A stretch of DNA of 64,000 bases from Cyrtodaria siliqua (taxonomy: Eukaryota; Mollusca; Bivalvia; Adapedonta; Hiatellidae): NCBI GenBank assembly GCA_037043455.1, contig JAWPHD010001270.1, forward strand, positions 187,501 through 251,500. The letters are read 5' to 3'. The notes below the pieces were generated by a model. It was not told where the DNA came from, ran no database searches, and was given only the letters and a program-made list of their open reading frames with translations. How positions within the stretch are numbered: position 1 is the stretch's first letter; each line of letters begins with the position of its first letter. Positions 51,361 through 63,025 of the stretch are shown in pieces. Both the position numbers and the translations under genes were made by a program.

Positions 51361-52219
51361 ATACTAACTCGAATTACGCCATGCTCTGTTCAACGATAAT
51401 ATATTGCGGTGCTCGATTGCATTTTTTAAATTGGAATATATATCGCTAGTTTTTATTTAGAAATAATTCTGAAAAAATAATGTCTTGTGATAAAACGAAT
51501 ATTACAGTCATGTTCCTTTGATTTCTCGTTGAATAATCTTATTATAAAACATTTAACACGCTCCATCTATAGTTGTATAATATGAAACTAACAGATAAAA
51601 GACAACTATAGCCGGTATATTTGTTAAGTCTTGGGAAAAGGAATGAACGGTTTAAGTTTAAAAGGAACACACCCAAAGAATCTTTATTCTTTAGAGATTT
51701 TTTTTTAAATTTCGATCACCAAGTTGGTGATCCGTTTATTCTCCCCGTCATAGTTGCAAGAGGGTCGGGAAGATAAATAGTGTGACCGTTAAAATATCGA
51801 TTGAGAGTTGTATGTACACCAATTACCTTACATTGTTAGTTCTATTATTTTAGTTTAAACCCTTAATGGGTGCACTTAATGTGTTCTTTTTCATCTTTCA
51901 TAAGGGGAGATAACTTGTAAGACATTGTCTTGTTTATTATAAGAAATGTTGCCATTTTTGTCTGTACTGAGTTGTTTTTTTCGTCGGTTTTAGAATGAAA
52001 AATGTGTGGCAGAGTCTGAGCAAGCCTCGTGAGATAAAATTTGCTGGGCGAATGCAAGTTAAATATTCAAATACTCAGCTTAACTGTAGTATCGTGAATT
52101 ACAAATGTACCACCCGCTTTAAGTTTAATAATATTGTATTGCAGGTATGTTACAATACATCAATTCAACATCACAATATTCATAGCAAAACATGCAAATG
52201 AAGGTTCTGTAGTAACGGA
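51361..52219. other. non-coding, no gene seen
   Basis: AT-rich, with a small palindrome GATCACCAAGTTGGTGATC at 51715-51733. Confidence 0.5.
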
Positions 52220-52670
52220 TATGGAAGTCGCCATTTTGAGAGCTATGACATCATAGTGCTAAATGACCATATATGGAATATTTAGGAATATGATAATTTA
52301 CTGATTTGTAGGAAAAAGACTTTTACAGCAGCTGTATGAAAACTATGTTTGTTTGTTTTGTTTTGTTTGTTTTACGTCATTTTCAACACATGTAAGGTTA
52401 TATAATGACGGTCGATTTTTTTTTGTGGTGGAGGCAGACCACCCACTTTTCCTGGATAGAACCAGTACTATACACCTCCCGCCATACGTAAGAATCGACA
52501 CTTCCTCACTTAAAATATATTTATACTTAACGGTAATAATGTATTATATGACCAGTAAAGGATTTTGCATTCATTTGCAGTGTTTTTCTTTGCTTTATAT
52601 TATATATGCCATATTATGGTAATTTGGAACTATGACGTCATATTTCTCAAAATGCCGGCTCCCATATCAG
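52220..52670. repeat. inverted-repeat element containing the copy 2 short interspersed element
   Basis: Arms at about 52228-52285 and 52605-52662 share CGCCATTTTGAGAGCTATGA versus the complement of ATGACGTCATATTTCTCAAA, plus CATATATGG/CCATATTATGG. Between them sits the repeat of 37240-37368 (here 52350-52487, plus strand), apparently inserted into or captured by the foldback. The motifs resemble the internal part of the 1816-2342 element (GACGTCAT, AAAATGGC). Confidence 0.6.
52350..52487 (+). repeat. short interspersed element, copy 2 of 3
   Basis: Nearly identical to 37240-37368 from TTTACGTCATTTTCAACACA through GTGGTGGAGGCAGACCACCC to ACCTCCCGCCA. Confidence 0.8.
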
Positions 52671-53924
52671 TTTTAGAACTCGAAATAATAATAAGTGTTT
52701 GGTTGTGTGGTTACATTTCCTTTAAATGTAAACGGTTTATAAATAACCAAAATGGTCAGTTTCTCCTACGTCATATTATATTTAGTCAGTATTTAGCAAA
52801 ATAGTCATGAGTCATTTATCTCACCATGGGTCATTTATCTCAGATTATTTTGCTTTATTTTTATGTTAGATTTTTTCGTTGATGGCTTTATTCCGGTTTC
52901 TTCTTTAGTGGAAATATTAACCACATTCAGAGTTCATTATTTGTATTATTATATTCAATATAAGTAATTATAATACAGTTTAATGGCATAGGCTATGTAC
53001 AACTGTATCCAATTTTAGCTAATTAGATTGTATGTGCGTGTATTGCATCATCCATGCTTCTGGACAGTGTAGCGCTCTGTATAGTGTAGACGCTTGGACC
53101 TCGGGACTTTTGTTCCGAAAAAAAAGAAGTTGGGAAATGAGAAAATTCTGGTCAGAAAAATGTCTAGGAATGGCCGAGAATCAATCAGTAGTCGTTAACG
53201 ATATACTCGATCGCGGTTCCAGAGTAAATTAAAGTTTTAATCGTTTCCTTCAAATTGTGAAATCCAATCATAGGCGAATCAACTACTGCACACAATATAT
53301 GTCTTAATAACGTGTTTCCAAATTGTTATTAATCCTCGCCGTAATCCTGTTTTCCGTCGGTCGTATTATTTATCCCCCGTGTTTAAACCGTAAATAAACC
53401 CTAAATAAACACAGGTATCAGGACAATCTAACACCTATACAGAGATATATTTTACCATTGCCACTGCTTTGTGCGACTATGAGTAGTTCTTCTGATTTTC
53501 TATACAGCGTTTTCTATTTAGTTAAAACAACCAAGCTCCCAGTAAAGAGAAAAAATGTCAACAAGTCTACTGACTTTAAATACAAGATTGTCCGTCAGCG
53601 ATTTATGTTGCAAATCGTATATTTACGGAGGAATGAAATAAGTTAATTGTGTAAACATGCCATAAATCTAGCCTAAGTTCAGATTCACTCATTATGTCGA
53701 TCTGTTTGTATTCGCGATTATCGAAGTACCTTAATAAATTCTGTTCGCCGTTTTCTGTTGGATTACAATGTATATTTGTACCACTTCAACGCTGTAAAAT
53801 GAAAACTAATCTAATCTAATGAAAACTAATGTAACTAATCAGTCCAAAATATTCCTCATTTTTTATTAAGTTCAATATACTAGTTAAATCAATTATACAT
53901 TATACAAATAATAAGAACGTATTA
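52671..53924. other. non-coding, no gene seen
   Basis: AT-rich unique sequence. Frames of 60-79 codons (52565-52804, 53032-53232, 53458-53646) show no domain and no flanking splice logic that I trust. Confidence 0.45.
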
Positions 53925-54090
53925 CCAAGGTCCGTACTCGTCCATGGTGTATTATGTGCACGCATTACCAAGGTCCGTACTCGTCCATGATGTATTATGT
54001 GCACGTATTACCAAGGTCCGTACTCGTCCATGATGTATTATGTGCACGTATTACCAAGGTCCGTACTCGTCCATGGTGTATTATGTGCAT
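53925..54090. repeat. 43 bp minisatellite, 4 copies
   Basis: Four near-identical units containing TTACCAAGGTCCGTACTCGT and GTGTATTATGTGC. Confidence 0.95.
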
Positions 54091-54475
54091 GCCTATTAAT
54101 TAGTACAGAATCTGTTCTGTTCTGTTTCTATTAATTAGTAGGTCCGAGTATATATAAGAAAATTCATCCACTTTTATTTAGTTAATTATTAATATCCATT
54201 AATTAGGTACACGCATATACTGTTTGGCTAGACGGTTATGTGGAATATTGCATGTGCGGCATGTTGTCTTGGCAAGGTCTAATTGACAATTATGCAAATG
54301 TTTACGTAATAGGGTCACGTGCAAGACGAGTAGGTACATCCAAGTTCGTGGAATCAGCGCGTAATGATGCATATTTGATAATGAAAATATATGAATGATA
54401 ATGCATAACGGGTTGTAATCTGCCGGAGTATTGATACTATATTATTTGTGATTTTGTTACATTTCCTTTTACTGC

Positions 54476-54506
<31 letters not shown>

Positions 54507-56219
54507 CATATACAATGTAAGCCTGAGATGTAAATATATATCATGACATCGAACTTCAATAACTATTCTTATAAGTGTAATTTTTTTTTTTTTTTTAACA
54601 CGGTTGTTTTGAAGTTATGGTGTTGATCGGTGTTAATCTATTCACTGCTTCTTGAATTATCGCAGAAGAAGACGTGTTTTCAGTGGGGGCACACATTTTA
54701 GTATTTACATGTTTGAAGGAATAGTAAATATGTATCCCAAATTATCCTAAATTTCTCGCTTTATCGCGTTTTAGTTTCTCTCTCTTTAATATTTTTTTAT
54801 GTATAATGATGTTTACACCTACATATGGATTTGTATCGGATATAAAATGTTAATTTACTTTAGTCTAGTCTTCTCCAATTTGCACGCTGTCAAATATAAT
54901 TATATATTCTTATATAGATGTGCATCATTTAAAATGATTGTAAATGTTCAACTAATTTAGCATACGATTTGCTTAACCACAAATATAAATCTCAAAATAA
55001 ACATTAATGTTATTTATTTTATTTGAACATCAGGAATGCGTTCCCTAAAAATCAATTACACAAATTTGCATATTATCCCACCAATATGCCTCCAACCGCA
55101 AATCCCTTGAGGGAAAGTTGTGTATATTTTATGCGTATCTCGCATATAGACCCAAACTGCAACGAAAATATAACTGAATAAAACCCTACTAATTTTCGAT
55201 AGCTATCGGTAAAAACGATGAAATACATATTGATAAAGTTATCAAGCATTTTCTGTCATTCTTCGCCATGTTTCGCTCCAAGGTATTAAGATAGGGATGA
55301 AAACATATTGTACGGAACAAAGAAAAGTTATCATTTTTTGATCGTTTCGTAGAACGACATGCTTACTCATTGTCTCGTTTGATGTTAAATTTTTGCAGTC
55401 AGTTAATACCTCTTCAGCAAGATTTTATATTGATAGCTGCATGGATACCTACAAATTTCTCTATTGTTCATTTCAGTATTTATAAGTATTTAGTGAAATA
55501 TTTCGATTTTATCATAAATATATATGTTTATTTTATTGGTATACATGAGGAGCGGCGTCTTTGATACACTGTTCTTTTTATTTCATACCGGATTGAAAAA
55601 TATTTTCTTTTCAGTGAGACTCACTATTAAGCTATATTTTAATAAAAGATTATATCGCCTAATTTTTATAATAAACACATTACAATTTTACCCTTTGCGC
55701 ATGGAGTAGCATAAAAATGAAGAATTTCGCGTAAATTTAATAAGCAGTCCAGCTTGATTTTTTTCTTTTGTGTTAAGGATTTAATAAAAATCAAATATTA
55801 ACCGAATACCAATATCCCTTGTCAGATATCGGCAATGATTAAAGGATATGTATTTAAATCGACTATTTTCCCGGCAACATTATGTTATATAAAGAACTAT
55901 AAACAAAAGTGTCCGTTTTAATATATATATATATATATTTCCATTACATATTAATGATATTGAGTCTAACATTACCACTACCCGGTCAATTTCAATCATT
56001 TCTCGCAACTCCATCAACATTTCAATCAATAGTATTTACAACATAAAATACGTCACACTCACATTGCATAGTTTATAAATCAATATTTATTTTTAAAATC
56101 TATAAAGTTTATCTCTACTTCAAAAACAATGAATATCAAGAAAAATATTTAAAATTCTGCAGAACATTTCATAAACCGTTATATTTTCTTTTAATTAAGA
56201 TATGAACATGTCGTAAAAA
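54091..56219. other. unique AT-rich sequence upstream of islet, possible cis-regulatory DNA
   Basis: No gene. Contains TA repeats (54477-54500, 55921-55939) and a T15 tract (near 54580). Two POU octamers occur, ATGCAAAT (54292-54299) and ATTTGCAT (55064-55071), in stretches with more complex sequence than the flanks (54200-54440 and 55040-55160). Confidence 0.45.
54200..54440. promoter_or_regulatory. candidate upstream enhancer of islet
   Basis: About 2.2-2.4 kb before the islet ATG. It contains ATGCAAAT (54292-54299), several TAAT/ATTA cores, a CACGTG (about 54317) and no repeats. This is a compositional and motif argument only. Confidence 0.25.
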
Positions 56220-56622
56220 TGACGTCCCTCTAAAATCCTCCGAGCCCTTTTTTTCAGTCCGATACGCTTTTCAATTTTCACGAATTCGCGTCTCGACAGT
56301 CATTTCTTCGGAAAAATCAAACTACTGCTCGGATTTGATCATCGCCCCGCCCACCTGCGCGAGATGTGAATATATTACCTTGCTGTCAGCCAATAGAAAT
56401 GGACGCATTGTCCCGTACTAGAAGCAAACGATAATAGCCGGGGATTTATTGTACATTACTATATTAGACAGTTCACGATTATAACTGTGGTGTTCAGGAG
56501 TTGGAATATATTTACTGATTCATATATCGTGTTTTATTCGTCCATTTTTCTCTCTATCATTTTCTTAGATTGAATTTTTGTGATTTTATACCGTCACGAT
56601 TGCTCCTCCGATATCCGACGAC
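56220..56622 (+). promoter_or_regulatory. CpG-rich promoter and 5' UTR region of islet
   Basis: CG dinucleotides are frequent here (about 25 in 440 bases by eye, counting exon 1), while flanking sequence has few. The region ends at the islet start codon and includes an in-frame TGA at 56581-56583. Part of it must be 5' UTR, but the boundary between promoter and transcript is not defined. Confidence 0.5.
56345..56394 (+). promoter_or_regulatory. candidate islet proximal promoter elements (GC box, CCAAT box)
   Basis: A GC-box-like CCCCGCCCACC (56345-56355) lies about 35 bases before a CCAAT box (56390-56394), roughly 230-280 bases upstream of the islet ATG. The surrounding 56220-56660 is rich in CpG compared with the AT-rich flanks, as at CpG-type developmental promoters. 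I see no good TATA box, and the transcription start cannot be set from sequence alone. Confidence 0.4.
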
Positions 56623-56659
56623 ATGACGGCGGACAGTCAACCGCCGCCTCAACCGAAGA
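56623..56659 (+). CDS. isl: islet LIM-homeobox gene, coding part of exon 1 (partial gene)
   Basis: This exon encodes the first 12 codons and the first base of codon 13 of an Islet-type LIM-homeodomain transcription factor, a nuclear regulator of neuronal, endocrine and muscle identity in animals. The peptide is short and rich in Pro and Gln (MTADSQPPPQPK), as expected for the variable N-terminus of the family. The ATG has G at -3, and an in-frame TGA lies 42 bases upstream at 56581-56583, so this ATG is the first in its frame. The exon ends at a strong donor, gtaagt at 56660. Joining it to the acceptor at 62495/62496 completes codon 13 as Lys and yields a basic run, Lys-Lys-Arg-Arg-Arg, directly before the LIM domain; vertebrate ISL1 also has a basic stretch there. 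The exon-1 call rests on splice-site fit and this join, not on a transcript. Confidence 0.85.
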
Positions 56660-57917
56660 GTAAGTTGTCTTTTTCATTTCTTAATGATTTCAACTCGACT
56701 GATTGAACTTTTTAATTGGATATCAATATGAAAAACTTGAATAACTGTAGTCTGACTAGTCCTGTAGTCTGACTAGTCCTGTAGCACATTAAAGGCATAC
56801 CTATATAAGCGGGAACCCCACTTATTACATAAAAACATTGTACTATGATGTACATGTCGGCGATAAACCTCGTCGGAAGCCAATAACATGTTTTACTACG
56901 GAATTTTTAATTACTATCGCTCTTAACCGAAGAAATTGACTGTATAAATAAACGATTCCGATAACCGACGATTCGGATGTTCTTATATTCTGATAATTTG
57001 CCGACGAACTCAAACGTATGTTTTAGCGAGTAGAGGGTCAAAGAGATATTTAGAGCTTCATATTTAAGTTAATCGGTGCCAATTGTCCTATTAATTGACT
57101 TGTTCAGATCATTCTCTACCGACCAAGAACAAACTGAATCGTGTTCGATATCGATTAACGCTGTATTGATTTTTAAAATGATGATGGATCATCTTTTTGA
57201 ATTGAGAGTTCATTAGTTCCTATGTATAAAGAATAAACGAATAACTGACATATCGGGGGTAGGATTGTTAAATCAATGGTGTAGTCACTGAGAAATAACA
57301 ACACGGTACATATATCAATCCGTTTGTTTGATTTTTTGTATTGTTTAGAATTAATCATTTCTAACCAGATTGGAATCAGATAAATGTATAATAATAGTTG
57401 TTGAAACTGACAACTGTTGGGTGGATGACCTTATTTATCATGAACCCGACGGTTAAAATGAACATGTTAATATACGACTGAATGCAGCGCAGATAATCAA
57501 AAGGTGGTGTTAAATAAATAATGGTTCGTGTATTCGACAAATCTCTAGAGTTATATGTATATAAATATTTTATTCAATCGTTTGGTTAGATTTATTTTTA
57601 CTCCATACATCATCTAATATAATATAGTATAGTTCATATTTTTCTATCTACCGAGAATTGAATAATCAAAAATGGCATCAAATTTGAAGCGTATCCTTTT
57701 GTATACATACTTTGTTTATGTTGTCCGGATTATACAAATATACTGTAAACAAATTACCTTGCTATAGACGAAACTGACTAAATTTGTCCGAAGCTTGCAG
57801 GGTCAGTATACGAAGTAATAAACCGTATACCGGTATACTTCGTAAAGTGTTATTTAAGGCTGTTAGTGTACTGCTTTTTAGTCGAGCAGCCTTTTCATCA
57901 TTCGTTTCTACAAATGT

Positions 57918-57996
57918 TTGTTTTGTTTGTATGCTACGTCATTTTCAACGCATGTAAGGTTATATATTATGACGGTCGATTTTTTTGTGTGGTGGA
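57918..57996 (+). repeat. short interspersed element, copy 3 of 3 (truncated)
   Basis: Matches the first ~80 bases of 37240-37368 (CTACGTCATTTTCAACGC, ATGTAAGGTTATATA, GACGGTCGATTTTTT, GTGGTGGAG) and then stops. Lies in islet intron 1. Confidence 0.75.
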
Positions 57997-58559
57997 GTTG
58001 TCTTTTCAATTTACTAAGGAAACATACTTTGAATTGTGTTGTTAGTTTTTAATTCATCCATTTTTTAAATGGTTGGTTTTTCTTACGCTTCCATGGTAAC
58101 TCTTTTATTTAAACATAAACAATAACGCTAGTTTATTACGAGGAAACCTGTATTCCACTTCTAATCAGATATAAAACTGGGCCAAAATAATTATTTGTGT
58201 ATTTAAAGTAAGTCCGAGCGTAGAGAGATACTTGACTTACATTATGTTACCCATGTTAAAACAGTATGCATAATTGTTGAAGATGTTTCGGATTCCTTGG
58301 TTTAAACTTAAAATATTTATAGTATATATTTACTGGTATTCTTTGCTGACGTATACTTTGTATACTGGTTGGAAAGGTTTATTTGTTTTAATTTACTGAA
58401 AGGTTTATTTGTTTAATTTACTTTACTGTCTAGTTTGTACTGTATGCGAGTATACAGATTAAAATTACCGCCATTAAATATATAGTTACCAATAACGGTC
58501 ATCTTGTTTTAGTAAACATTCTTTATAAATTATGATTGTTAGTGTTTTCTTTTAAACGA

Positions 58560-58660
58560 TTTAAATCAGGTCAAACAACGAATTCAGTTATATGGAACAA
58601 CGATTTATATCAGGTCAAACAACGACTTAAATTATGTCGAACAACGGCTTATATCAGGTC
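58560..58660. repeat. ~29 bp degenerate tandem repeat, 3-4 copies
   Basis: Units with ATCAGGTCAAACAACGA and variants (GTCGAACAACGGCTTATATC) inside islet intron 1. Confidence 0.75.
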
Positions 58661-59936
58661 CTATTTATTACCATAAACTAAATGAAGAAAACTTATTTTA
58701 TTAAAAGAATTTTCTTATTCATTCTAAAAAAAAAATTGTTTAATTTTAAGAAACCATAAAGCTCTATTTGAAATAAATTGTTCTTGTAGCTCTCAGCTTA
58801 TAAACACATCTACTTATATAACAATAACGGTGACATTAGTTGACAGTTGAACGGGTTGCGCTATTCTGTATTGTGATTCCATCCACAGACATATTAATAC
58901 ATGTTATTAGGTCTGTGCTACAGTCATAACGTATGTTTCCTGAAGTATTTATTGAAGACGAGTGTTATATTAATAAATATTTTTTTGTATAAATACTTTT
59001 TCTTTCTTTATCCCTATGTCGCTTCCATTATTTGAGGAAAAAGTCCGAACTCGGACATGTTCTAAAAATTGAGAAAAAAGTAATACATTAACAGGTTGCC
59101 ATATCAAACGAAAACAACAATTTATATATGCTACAATAATTTGTTGATTTTTTGCCACATATTGCCCAAAATAATCGTAGTTTTATAAAAGCTATGAGGC
59201 TGTATACGTAACTTTCTTATACTACACAAATCATTTTACAAAAATGTGATGGTTTAATACTATATATATATATCGTTTTCGTTATTTCATAAATTTTCAT
59301 TTATTTTTTGTTTATTACTTGGTAAATTGATGAAAGTAACGATTAGAAGTTGCCAACTTTCGTCTTAATAAAAACAAAAATACGCCGATGTATTTTGTGC
59401 TCTCCGATCCACATAGGATAGTTTGTGACACACTATCAAGCAGACGACAACTTTGACAAACAGACCGTGAAATTGCCCTGACATCGGTAGTTAATATTTC
59501 ATATCGTAATTAATTACCTCAAAGAGTTACTCAATGTTTTCAACAGTTTGTTTAACTCTTCACGTGTTGTATTGTATGATATATTGAGATATCATTGAGA
59601 TAAGACTCGTTTAAATGACACTATTGTAACACGAATTAGACGGCAGCTTTTGTAACTTCGTACCAATTTAGACATATCATACGCATCGTACATCTTCTGT
59701 GAGCTTTCCATTACTTACTAAATTCAGGCATTTTTCAAAATGTCATTGTTATAGTTTTTTTTTAAAACAAATGTGTTTCTTTCAGTTTTTAAAGCATCCA
59801 TAAAACATGTTGCTGAAAAAACATGTCGTTGTGTATATTAATGTAACTATCTAATGCTTGTGTTTATGTAAAGCTTAAATTTTAACACAATTTTCAAGTT
59901 TATTACCTATTGGTTAAAGGAACCAGCGACAATCTA

Positions 59937-60394
59937 GGTTTACCACCACTTATTACATGTAAACCTCCGAGGTGTATCGAATGTAGTTCCTATAATAAAA
60001 AAGTAATCCCTCCTTTTTTGATGGAAATGGGCGTTATAAGTAGGGGAAAACTGCCCATTTTTATTCGATTTTTTGGTTATATGTATAAGAAGCGTATTAA
60101 TAGGTTTTACTGGATCACTGATGACATTTTCGAAATTTCGACTCTATGCTTACACTTTGTGAGCAATGAAAACAGTCGATCAATAAAAACAGCTGTACCA
60201 TTGACCAATTTAGTAAACAAACAAGAACTTTCTTACACGTCTTGTGACCCCACGTTTTCTGGTGATTTTTCAAGTGGAGAAATAGTTTTCTATATGAACA
60301 TTACACTGCTGCAGTATCCATACCTGAGTTGAATTTGCAGCAAATCATTTATACATTGGTGTATATGGGGACAATAATTAGTGCTTTCATACCT
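59937..60394 (+). repeat. interspersed repeat, copy B in islet intron 1
   Basis: High-identity partner of 17474-17946 in the same orientation as islet. The 140-codon open frame at 59910-60332 lies almost wholly in this repeat. The corresponding frame in copy A is shifted by indels upstream, so I treat it as non-coding or long decayed. Confidence 0.85.
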
Positions 60395-61159
60395 CTAACT
60401 TTATTTTCACCCACACTTAGTTTGAAAGCAATGCTTTTCTTTCCAAGATGCTATAGTGACAGAAAACCCCGTTCTTTTTATAAGCACTATATGCAATTTC
60501 AAAACATAGGATTTGCATAAATGGACCCAACCCCTAACTGCCAAAAAAAAAAGTTTTAAAATGCGATGAACATGTTAGTCAATATTTTCAAAAGCTGCCT
60601 GGATATGAATGAGTGAGTGTGTATCGTGTCAAAGAACGATATCTAAGATGAGAGTACATGTATCGCTCAGGGATGATGATGATGCAAGTAAACAATATAT
60701 GCCCTTTCATGCTTACTTATGTCGATTTATTTTATGCAAATGGCGGAACTTCAAATAAGGGGGATAACTTATAGTCCCAACATTACTTGTTTTACTGTGT
60801 AACGGGTGACTTGTCTCATACTTAGAATTGTATTTTACTATTACACGTGTATCTAAAACGTTGTAGAGCAGTCTTTGCGAGATGGAACAGTATGTTGTTC
60901 AATATGTTGTTTGGTATGAAAACGATCATGTTAAAACGGTAACAAATTGAAAGTTTTTAGACTGACACTACCTATTAATGCATGAAGCACATGCCCCGTG
61001 TTGAAAAACTGGCTACCATTCGAAACGGAAGTTGATGAGGGGCGCCACTGAATTCAAGGGACGCTAATTTTCCTTGGATTTAGACTGATTTTGTACAATA
61101 TATTGGCATGTTGGCTGTTCCGAAATTTCTTATACATAACTCAGCTTGAGCTATACGGG

Positions 61160-61480
61160 CTTTTGTCAGCTCAATGTCTCATCAATCAATTAGTTATTTA
61201 GAGCCGCCCCAGAGAGAGGGAAAGGATACAGAGCGTTTCGGGATCCTCTTACTCTTACTATCTAATATATTACTCTGGTTATTTTACATGCCCGGAAGTT
61301 TATTGCACGGGCCGATTACCGTTTTCATCCGTCGGACGAAGCAGTGAGAGTGGGATCAGTGAGAGTAAATGGATTTGCCTAAAGTCACCAACGAAATATT
61401 CTGCGACGACTCGAACCCGCTTCCGCTCGGTTAAGAAACAAGCACTCTCTTACATGACCACTGCATTCCATTTTAAAAAG
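61160..61480 (-). mobile_element. tRNA-derived SINE in islet intron 1
   Basis: On the minus strand a B box-like GGGTTCGAGTC (complement of 61408-61418) is followed by a body and by CTCTCTCTGGGGCGGCTC with TAAATAACTAA (complement of about 61190-61220), matching the tail of 33712-33965. The A box is weak. The middle differs from the 44778 SINE, so it may be a different subfamily sharing the 3' module. Confidence 0.7.
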
Positions 61481-62495
61481 AAAGACAACACAATACATAA
61501 TATCGAGGTCAAAGTAAATACACTCACTTTTTTATTCCATAAACTGACTTAAGCCTAGTTCTCAAAATTACCATTTAGATTTCCGGATAGTCTGATTCCA
61601 CTCATCAAGTACCATTCTGCGGTGATTCCACTGTCATTCATCTTTGACTGATCATGGTCGTTAATATCTGACATCGGTATATGTTTACTGTGTTCGATTA
61701 AAGTTTTAATTGTGAATCGTGATCAATAAATGCGAATGAGTATAATTGTAGAAGAACAGAACTGCCTCCACCAAGGTGCAAGTCACCGACAGTCAGTACA
61801 TTATCGGTTATAGATACCAGTCTTATTAGCACAACTTTCCACGTGAATACAGGTAGTGTCGGTATTGACTGTATTAACGAGCTTTACATGATGGTTACAC
61901 AAGTCCACATAGTTAATAAGTTCACATAGTGAACACCCCTAAACTGCACTATTGCAATACATTACGCCATACCAACATAGCATAAAACACAAAGTCGACA
62001 AATTAAGAAGTGTACAACAATAGTGATAGAAAGTTATAGGCAAAATGGTACATTTATAATAACCAACAAGCGTGCTTATTTTGGTCGCATACCAATTTAT
62101 CAAACTATAATTCGGGAGGTGCACATGGGGTCATTGTGGAAGCTGGAAAGTCGCAATGTGACCTTAGCTGTTGGTGCGACTATAGACTCCATTCAGTTCA
62201 AATTCAATTCACTGACTTTGTTATTGTGATGACTGATTGAGCAAAACTGGATTCTATTGGTGTTATTTTATCTTGCAATAGGCCACACAAAGGCAGGATT
62301 ATACAAGGGTTAATTCATCAGCCTTAAATTATATTGTATACGGATTTAAAACTCTCCAGAGGTTTTCAGTAAATTATAAATGAATAAGCAGTTTACGAAA
62401 TGAAAAAAACACATACATTTATTGCATTGTAAATATTTATTGATGGCAAATGATATAATCTTTTAGAGTATGTTATGTCTATTTTTCTTTTGCAG

Positions 62496-62685
62496 AACGG
62501 CGGCGCATTTCTATGTGTGTCGGATGTGGCTCGCAGATACACGACCAGTTCATACTGCGGGTGGCTCCTGACTTAGAATGGCACGCGTCATGTCTCAAAT
62601 GCGCAGATTGCAATCAATACCTCGATGAATCGTGCACGTGTTTTGTGCGGGACGGCAAAACTTACTGTAAAAGGGATTATTCAAG
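62496..62685 (+). CDS. isl: islet LIM-homeobox gene, exon 2 (LIM domain 1; partial gene)
   Basis: This exon encodes residues 13-76 of the Islet homologue, including essentially all of LIM domain 1. With exon 1 joined, the zinc ligands follow the LIM pattern exactly: Cys20, Cys23, His42, Cys45 for the first finger and Cys48, Cys51, Cys70, Asp73 for the second. Segments such as [31 protein letters not shown] and the [10 protein letters not shown] stretch are close to vertebrate ISL1/ISL2, which separates it from Lhx1, Lhx3 and Lmx families. LIM domains of this family bind the LDB/CLIM cofactor. The acceptor is a pyrimidine-rich tract ending tgcag at 62491-62495. The donor is AG|gtttgt at 62685/62686 (phase 2), right after the KRDYSR segment. 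The 190-base exon is flanked by phase 1 and phase 2 introns. LIM2, the homeodomain and the C-terminus lie beyond the window. Frame read-through past the donor hits a stop within 12 codons. Confidence 0.95.
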
Positions 62686-62929
62686 GTTTGTGGATATACT
62701 GCATTCAGCCTGGTTTTAAAAAACTTAGGATATTAAGGTTTATTCCACTGTTTTTTTTAAGAACATGGTAGTTATGATACTTCACACACGAAGGAACGAT
62801 GGAAACATCATCCACCTGCCTTTACCAGTATAGTCTTCGATATATTGATCAATGCGTAAGTCGGTCGTTCCTCCAGCTGTTATCGGGTTTCAAACTAATT
62901 TGGAGGACAACCGAATGTGTTGTCATGGA

Positions 62930-63025
62930 CCAAGTATACTAGTACCCAGTACGAAATAGTGTACTGGTACTCAGTACGAAGTAGTATATTGGTACCCAGT
63001 ACGAAGTAGACTACTGGTACCCGAA
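62930..63025. repeat. ~29 bp tandem repeat, 3 copies
   Basis: Units with CAGTACGAAGTAG and ACTGGTACC repeated in islet intron 2. Confidence 0.85.

Larger units (their letters stand above)
56660..62495 (+). other. isl: islet intron 1
   Basis: A 5,836-base phase 1 intron with gtaagt donor and tttcttttgcag acceptor. It is AT-rich and contains one high-identity interspersed repeat (59937-60394), a minus-strand SINE (61160-61480), a short fragment of a third repeat family (57918-57996), a small degenerate tandem repeat (58560-58660) and an octamer ATGCAAAT at 60734-60741. I see no convincing additional exon. First introns of LIM-homeodomain genes often carry enhancers, but that is general knowledge and not shown here. 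Confidence 0.85.

Noticed and set aside
59910..60332. 140-codon frame in islet intron 1
   Set aside because: Falls in an interspersed repeat; the matching copy at 17474-17946 has indels breaking the frame upstream and no domain is recognisable.
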